DNA from: JBBQIY01 sp964618405
GTDB lineage: Bacteria > Verrucomicrobiota > Kiritimatiellia > RFP12 > UBA3636
DNA length: 8,443 nucleotides
NCBI GenBank assembly: GCA_964618405.1
Contig: CAZUAY010000175.1
Coordinates: 1-8,443 of the forward strand
Direction of reading: 5' to 3'
The position numbers and the translations under genes are program-made. Under the pieces are notes generated by a model. It made no database searches and was not told where the DNA came from. It saw nothing but the letters and a program-made list of their open reading frames with translations. This document shows, in pieces, positions 5,476 through 8,443 of this stretch. The stretch's first letter is position 1; every line of letters begins with the position of its first letter.

Positions 5476-7341
5476 ATGTTGCACCTACTTGCCGAATACG
5501 CCCAGGATATCGGGTTGACTGCAGAATCAGGTTTTACTGCCAAAGAAATACGTTGGGGGTTACTTTTTAAGGAAGACGGATCTTTCTCAGAAGTCGTTGA
5601 TCTTACAGGAGGTGAAAAGAAGTCCAGAGGCAGAAATTTTCCGATTTGTCCTGCCGCATCCCAATCTGAGCTCATCAGTGGAAAAACAGAACGGAGCCAG
5701 ACTTTCTACGAAAGTGCACAGGCTGTTGCCCTAATGTTCAAACCCGACGATGACGAGAAAACACGTAGCCGTGTTCAGGGGAAGCACGCTTTTTTTGTAG
5801 CCTCGCTAGCAGACTGTTCCAAACAAGCACTGCCTGAACTGGCTAATATTGCACTAGCACTAGCAGACGAAGAGTTCTGCAAACGAATAGAGGTCGCACT
5901 CAGAGAGAAAAAAGTTAAACCGACTGATTCTGTAACAATCGGAGTTAATTTTAAATGGATTTTAGATTCCTCCGAATGGCACAATTGGTGGCGCAACTTT
6001 CGTTCCTCGCTTTCTGACTCACCCATCGAAAACAAATCGAAAAAAGTGAAGTCTGTAAAACCTCTGATGCTGGACTTTATCACGGGCGAAGCAATTACGC
6101 CATGCTCTACACAAGGGAAAATCAGCGGTCTATCTGATGTCGGTGGACTTTCTGCCGGTGATGTTTTCATCGGATTCGACAAGGATTCTTTTTGTTCCTT
6201 CGGCTTTAAACAAGGAGAGAATGCAGCCATTTCGGAAGAGAATGCCACCGTTTACCGTGAAGCCCTCAATCATCTAATTAAAAACCATAGTCGACGCCTT
6301 GGAAAATCAAAAGTGGTCTACTGGTATAAAGGCAATGTAAGCCCCACGGACGACCCTATCGAAATGTTAGCACCATCTGGAGAAATTTTAACCTTCGAAG
6401 ATGATGAGATCGACCAGCAACAGGCCAAACCCGTTGCGCTAAACAATGCGAGAAGACTCTTAGAGTCGATCAGGACAGGAGAGCAACGCGACCTCGATAA
6501 AGCGACGTTTTATGTCATGGTTCTGTCTGGGGCATCCGGACGCATTATGATTAGGGACTGGGTCGAAGGTCAATTCGGCCAACTGGCTCAAAACGTTACT
6601 GAGTGGTTTGAGGACTTCGAGATCGTGAGCCGAGATGGTCAAGGAATGGCCCCCTCGCCGAAGTTCATGGCGGTTATGGGGGCGACCGTCCGAGACCTGA
6701 AAGAACTCAACACCCCATTTGTTGCAGCTATGTGGAGAGCCGCGCTAGGCGGAAACAACGCCTCTATTCCGCAATCCGCACTAGCTGCCGCATACACGCG
6801 TTTCAAGATTGATCTCATTTCATCAGATCCGAAAACAAACAAACAAAAGCCATTTAACCATGCCCGAATGGGATTGATTAAGGCTTATCACCTCAGAAAA
6901 AAGGGAGGAGTACACGTGACTCAACAACTCAATGAAACATCGGAAAGCGTTCCCTATCAATGCGGACGTCTTATGGCGGTTCTGGCTGACATTCAACGCA
7001 AAGCACTTGGAGACGTTGGCGCAGGCGTCGTCCAACGGTTTTACGCCGCAGCATCTACCACGCCTGCACTCGTGTTCGGCAAATTAATTCAAAACAGCAA
7101 CGCGCATCTCAACAAGATGAGTGAAAAACTTTCCTATCTCTACACGGGAAAACTGGCGACTGTCATGAGTGCCATTAAGGGAGACATACCCAAAACGCTA
7201 ACGCTTGAAGAACAGACTCTCTTCGCACTTGGTTACTACCAACAAATCGCTGCCGTTCGCAAAGAAATTTCTGATGCTGTTGCTGCCAAAAAAGCTGAAT
7301 CCACATCATCTGATCCGCAAATCGATATCCCAAACAACTAA
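5476..7341 (+). CDS. cas8c: Type I-C Cascade large subunit Cas8c (Csd1)
   Basis: Cas8c is the large subunit of the I-C surveillance complex, responsible for PAM recognition and Cas3 recruitment. At 621 residues it has the normal family length. Recognisable Csd1 blocks include the N-terminal LLAEYAQDIGL and KEIRWGLLF, RNFPICP near 55, GFDKDSFCSFGFKQGENA (233-250), LSGASGRIMIRDW (350-362), WRAALGGNN, and MGLIKAYHLRKKG just before residue 480. The C-terminal 141 residues form the helical small-subunit region, which also has its own start at 6916. The ATG at 5476 lies three bases after the cas5c stop; its Shine-Dalgarno AAGGAAG sits inside the end of cas5c, which implies coupling. cas7 follows after 18 bases. 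No frameshift or truncation is seen. Confidence 0.93.
   Translation: MLHLLAEYAQDIGLTAESGFTAKEIRWGLLFKEDGSFSEVVDLTGGEKKSRGRNFPICPAASQSELISGKTERSQTFYESAQAVALMFKPDDDEKTRSRVQGKHAFFVASLADCSKQALPELANIALALADEEFCKRIEVALREKKVKPTDSVTIGVNFKWILDSSEWHNWWRNFRSSLSDSPIENKSKKVKSVKPLMLDFITGEAITPCSTQGKISGLSDVGGLSAGDVFIGFDKDSFCSFGFKQGENAAISEENATVYREALNHLIKNHSRRLGKSKVVYWYKGNVSPTDDPIEMLAPSGEILTFEDDEIDQQQAKPVALNNARRLLESIRTGEQRDLDKATFYVMVLSGASGRIMIRDWVEGQFGQLAQNVTEWFEDFEIVSRDGQGMAPSPKFMAVMGATVRDLKELNTPFVAAMWRAALGGNNASIPQSALAAAYTRFKIDLISSDPKTNKQKPFNHARMGLIKAYHLRKKGGVHVTQQLNETSESVPYQCGRLMAVLADIQRKALGDVGAGVVQRFYAAASTTPALVFGKLIQNSNAHLNKMSEKLSYLYTGKLATVMSAIKGDIPKTLTLEEQTLFALGYYQQIAAVRKEISDAVAAKKAESTSSDPQIDIPNN
6903..6918 (+). 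promoter_or_regulatory. Internal ribosome binding site and GTG start for cas11c
   Basis: GGGAGGAG at 6903-6910 is a near-complete anti-16S match. It is followed five bases later by GTG at 6916-6918, in frame with cas8c (codon 481). It is among the strongest Shine-Dalgarno sites in the window, and it lies in the middle of a gene at the boundary where the small-subunit domain begins. That placement decides the cas11c start. Confidence 0.75.
6916..7341 (+). CDS. cas11c: Type I-C small subunit Cas11c, internal start within cas8c
   Basis: In I-C systems the small subunit is known to be made from a start inside cas8c and shares its C-terminus. Several copies line the belly of Cascade and stabilise the R-loop. 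Here the GTG at cas8c codon 481 would yield a 141-residue, mostly helical protein (MTQQLNETSESVPY...). It contains YQCGRLMAVLADIQRKA, the FYAAASTTPALVF block, HLNKMSEKLSYL, and a C-terminal helix TLEEQTLFALGYYQQIAAV. The tail after EISDAVAAKK is polar and probably disordered. Size and position match those reported for other I-C Cas11c proteins. A later ATG at codon 500 would cut into the first helix and has no such ribosome site, so GTG is preferred. That it is actually translated is inferred from the sequence and the family. Confidence 0.75.
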   Translation: MTQQLNETSESVPYQCGRLMAVLADIQRKALGDVGAGVVQRFYAAASTTPALVFGKLIQNSNAHLNKMSEKLSYLYTGKLATVMSAIKGDIPKTLTLEEQTLFALGYYQQIAAVRKEISDAVAAKKAESTSSDPQIDIPNN

Positions 7342-7359
7342 TCCAAAGGAACATTCATT

Positions 7360-8325
7360 ATGAGCAAAACAATTAAAAATCGTTACGACTTTCTCTTCCT
7401 CTTTGACTGCGAAAATGGCAACCCAAACGGAGATCCCGACATGGGCAATAGTCCGCGAGTCGACCCTCAAGACATGCATGGCTTAATCTCAGATGTCGCC
7501 ATTAAACGCCGCATTCGTAACTACGTTCAAACCAAGTGTGGGAGTGGACAACCTAACGCGATTTTTATCCAGCACGCAAGCAACCTAAATGTACCCATAG
7601 CAATCGCACACGAAAAGACAGAGGGAGGATTAACACCTAACACCGAAAAGGGCGGCGCAGGCAAAGATAAAGTTCGCCTTGCTCGCGACTGGATGTGCGC
7701 CAACTTCTACGATGTCCGTACGTTTGGTGCCGTTATGAGTACAGGCGCTAATGCTGGCCAAGTGCGCGGCCCAGTTCAATTGACCTTCGCGCGTTCTGTC
7801 GACCCCGTTCTGCCGCTAGATATTTCTATCACACGCATGGCCGTCGCGGTTGGGGATTCGAAAAAATGTAAATCGAGCGAAGATTATCAGAAAATTGCAG
7901 ACGACACCGCAGAAGATCAACTCAGAACCATGGGCCGCAAAGCGATAATTCCATATGGACTTTTCATCGGGAAAGGATTTGTCAGCGCAAACCTTGCGGA
8001 GCAAACAGGTTTTTCGGATGACGACATCAAACTTCTCTGGGATGCAATTGAAAACATGTATGAACATGATCGCTCTGCCAGCAAAGGGTTAATGTCTGTT
8101 AGACGTCTTTACGTATTCAAGCACGTCGGAACGGCTACAAATGAGCAACGTGAACGTGAGGCTATGCTCGGGTGCGCACCTTCGCATAAGCTTTTTGATC
8201 TGGTTGAGAAGCAGATTCAGCGAGTCGAAACACCTCGCACTTTCGCGGATTACGAGCAATCGATTCCCACAAAAGCCCAATTAGATCCGCTGTTGCCCCC
8301 GGGCGTAGAAGTCGAAGTATACTGA
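7360..8325 (+). CDS. cas7: Type I-C Cascade backbone subunit Cas7 (Csd2)
   Basis: Cas7 forms the helical filament that holds the crRNA spacer and probes target DNA. The 321-residue protein has the Csd2/Csh2 signature NGNPNGDPD (19-27) after [10 protein letters not shown], then [20 protein letters not shown] (116-135) followed by RGPVQLTF, the block [11 protein letters not shown] (190-200), DRSASKG from 237 with VRRLYVFKH after it, and the C-terminal FADYEQ and LPPGVEVE. It is slightly longer than many I-C Cas7 proteins. AAAGGA at 7345-7350, nine bases before the ATG, is the ribosome site. The 18-nt gap after cas8c places it in the same operon. The need for many Cas7 copies per complex fits its own good ribosome site. 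Confidence 0.95.
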   Translation: MSKTIKNRYDFLFLFDCENGNPNGDPDMGNSPRVDPQDMHGLISDVAIKRRIRNYVQTKCGSGQPNAIFIQHASNLNVPIAIAHEKTEGGLTPNTEKGGAGKDKVRLARDWMCANFYDVRTFGAVMSTGANAGQVRGPVQLTFARSVDPVLPLDISITRMAVAVGDSKKCKSSEDYQKIADDTAEDQLRTMGRKAIIPYGLFIGKGFVSANLAEQTGFSDDDIKLLWDAIENMYEHDRSASKGLMSVRRLYVFKHVGTATNEQREREAMLGCAPSHKLFDLVEKQIQRVETPRTFADYEQSIPTKAQLDPLLPPGVEVEVY

Positions 8326-8401
8326 ACATATCGACTCAACTGGGGATGCGAGCGAGAACACAGTAATCCATGAACGCCTTCTACACACCACATTGAACCA
8401 A

Positions 8402-8425
8402 CTTGAGGGTTTAACGCCCCTCGAG
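8402..8425. repeat. Hairpin-forming inverted repeat downstream of cas7
   Basis: CTTGAGGG (8402-8409) can pair with CCCTCGAG (8418-8425) over 8 bp with one G-U and an 8-nt loop. No T-run follows, so it is not a classical terminator. It might lower transcription past cas7 or be part of another element. The sequence from 8326 to the window end shows no recognisable start of cas4. Confidence 0.3.
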
Positions 8426-8443
8426 CTAACTCCACTTGAAGGC

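Noticed and set aside
6403..7035. Antisense open frames across the middle and 3' part of cas8c
   Set aside because: They have no ribosome sites or family features and sit opposite conserved Cas8c blocks.

Overview
The window is the effector half of a type I-C CRISPR-Cas locus. It also holds one unrelated phosphoesterase gene and a decayed transposase relic. Every confidently called gene lies on the + strand. Codon use, Shine-Dalgarno (SD) sites and gene density are bacterial. I cannot name the phylum: the phosphoesterase and the RAYT-like relic recall Gram-negative or anaerobic gut/rumen lineages, but that is only an impression. The metallophosphoesterase gene (247-1332) is visibly more GC-rich than the cas genes, which would suit a cassette acquired separately from its flank.

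Layout. Positions 1-246 carry a small array of AAGTGT words every 12-13 nt, a 10-bp inverted repeat, and no gene I can support. Positions 247-1332 encode a calcineurin-like metallophosphoesterase with all its metal motifs. Positions 1378-1763 are the wreck of an IS200-like/RAYT (REP-associated tyrosine transposase) HUH gene, with an internal deletion, a stop codon and a frameshift. Positions 1764-2058 are non-coding and become AT-rich; they hold a dyad, promoter-like boxes, a possible 12-codon minicistron and a tandem 12-bp repeat ahead of cas3.

The cas genes are cas3 (2059-4440), then a 291-nt gap, then a tightly packed cas5c (4732-5472), cas8c (5476-7341) and cas7 (7360-8325). The gap holds a terminator-like hairpin, a promoter candidate and a 35-codon ORF with a good SD whose end overlaps the start of cas5c. 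An in-frame GTG with a near-perfect SD inside cas8c (6916) marks the hidden small-subunit gene cas11c. The last 118 bases contain no recognisable start of cas4, so cas4-cas1-cas2 and the repeat array, if present, lie outside the window.

How they work together (family knowledge): Cas5c replaces Cas6 as crRNA-processing nuclease and caps the 5' handle. Multiple Cas7 subunits form the filament on the spacer. Cas8c recognises the PAM, and Cas11c forms the belly of the complex. Cas3 (HD nuclease plus helicase) is recruited to degrade the target. The points most worth checking are the internal cas11c start, the small ORF overlapping cas5c, and the apparent absence of the Lys-His pair reported for Cas5d in this Cas5c.
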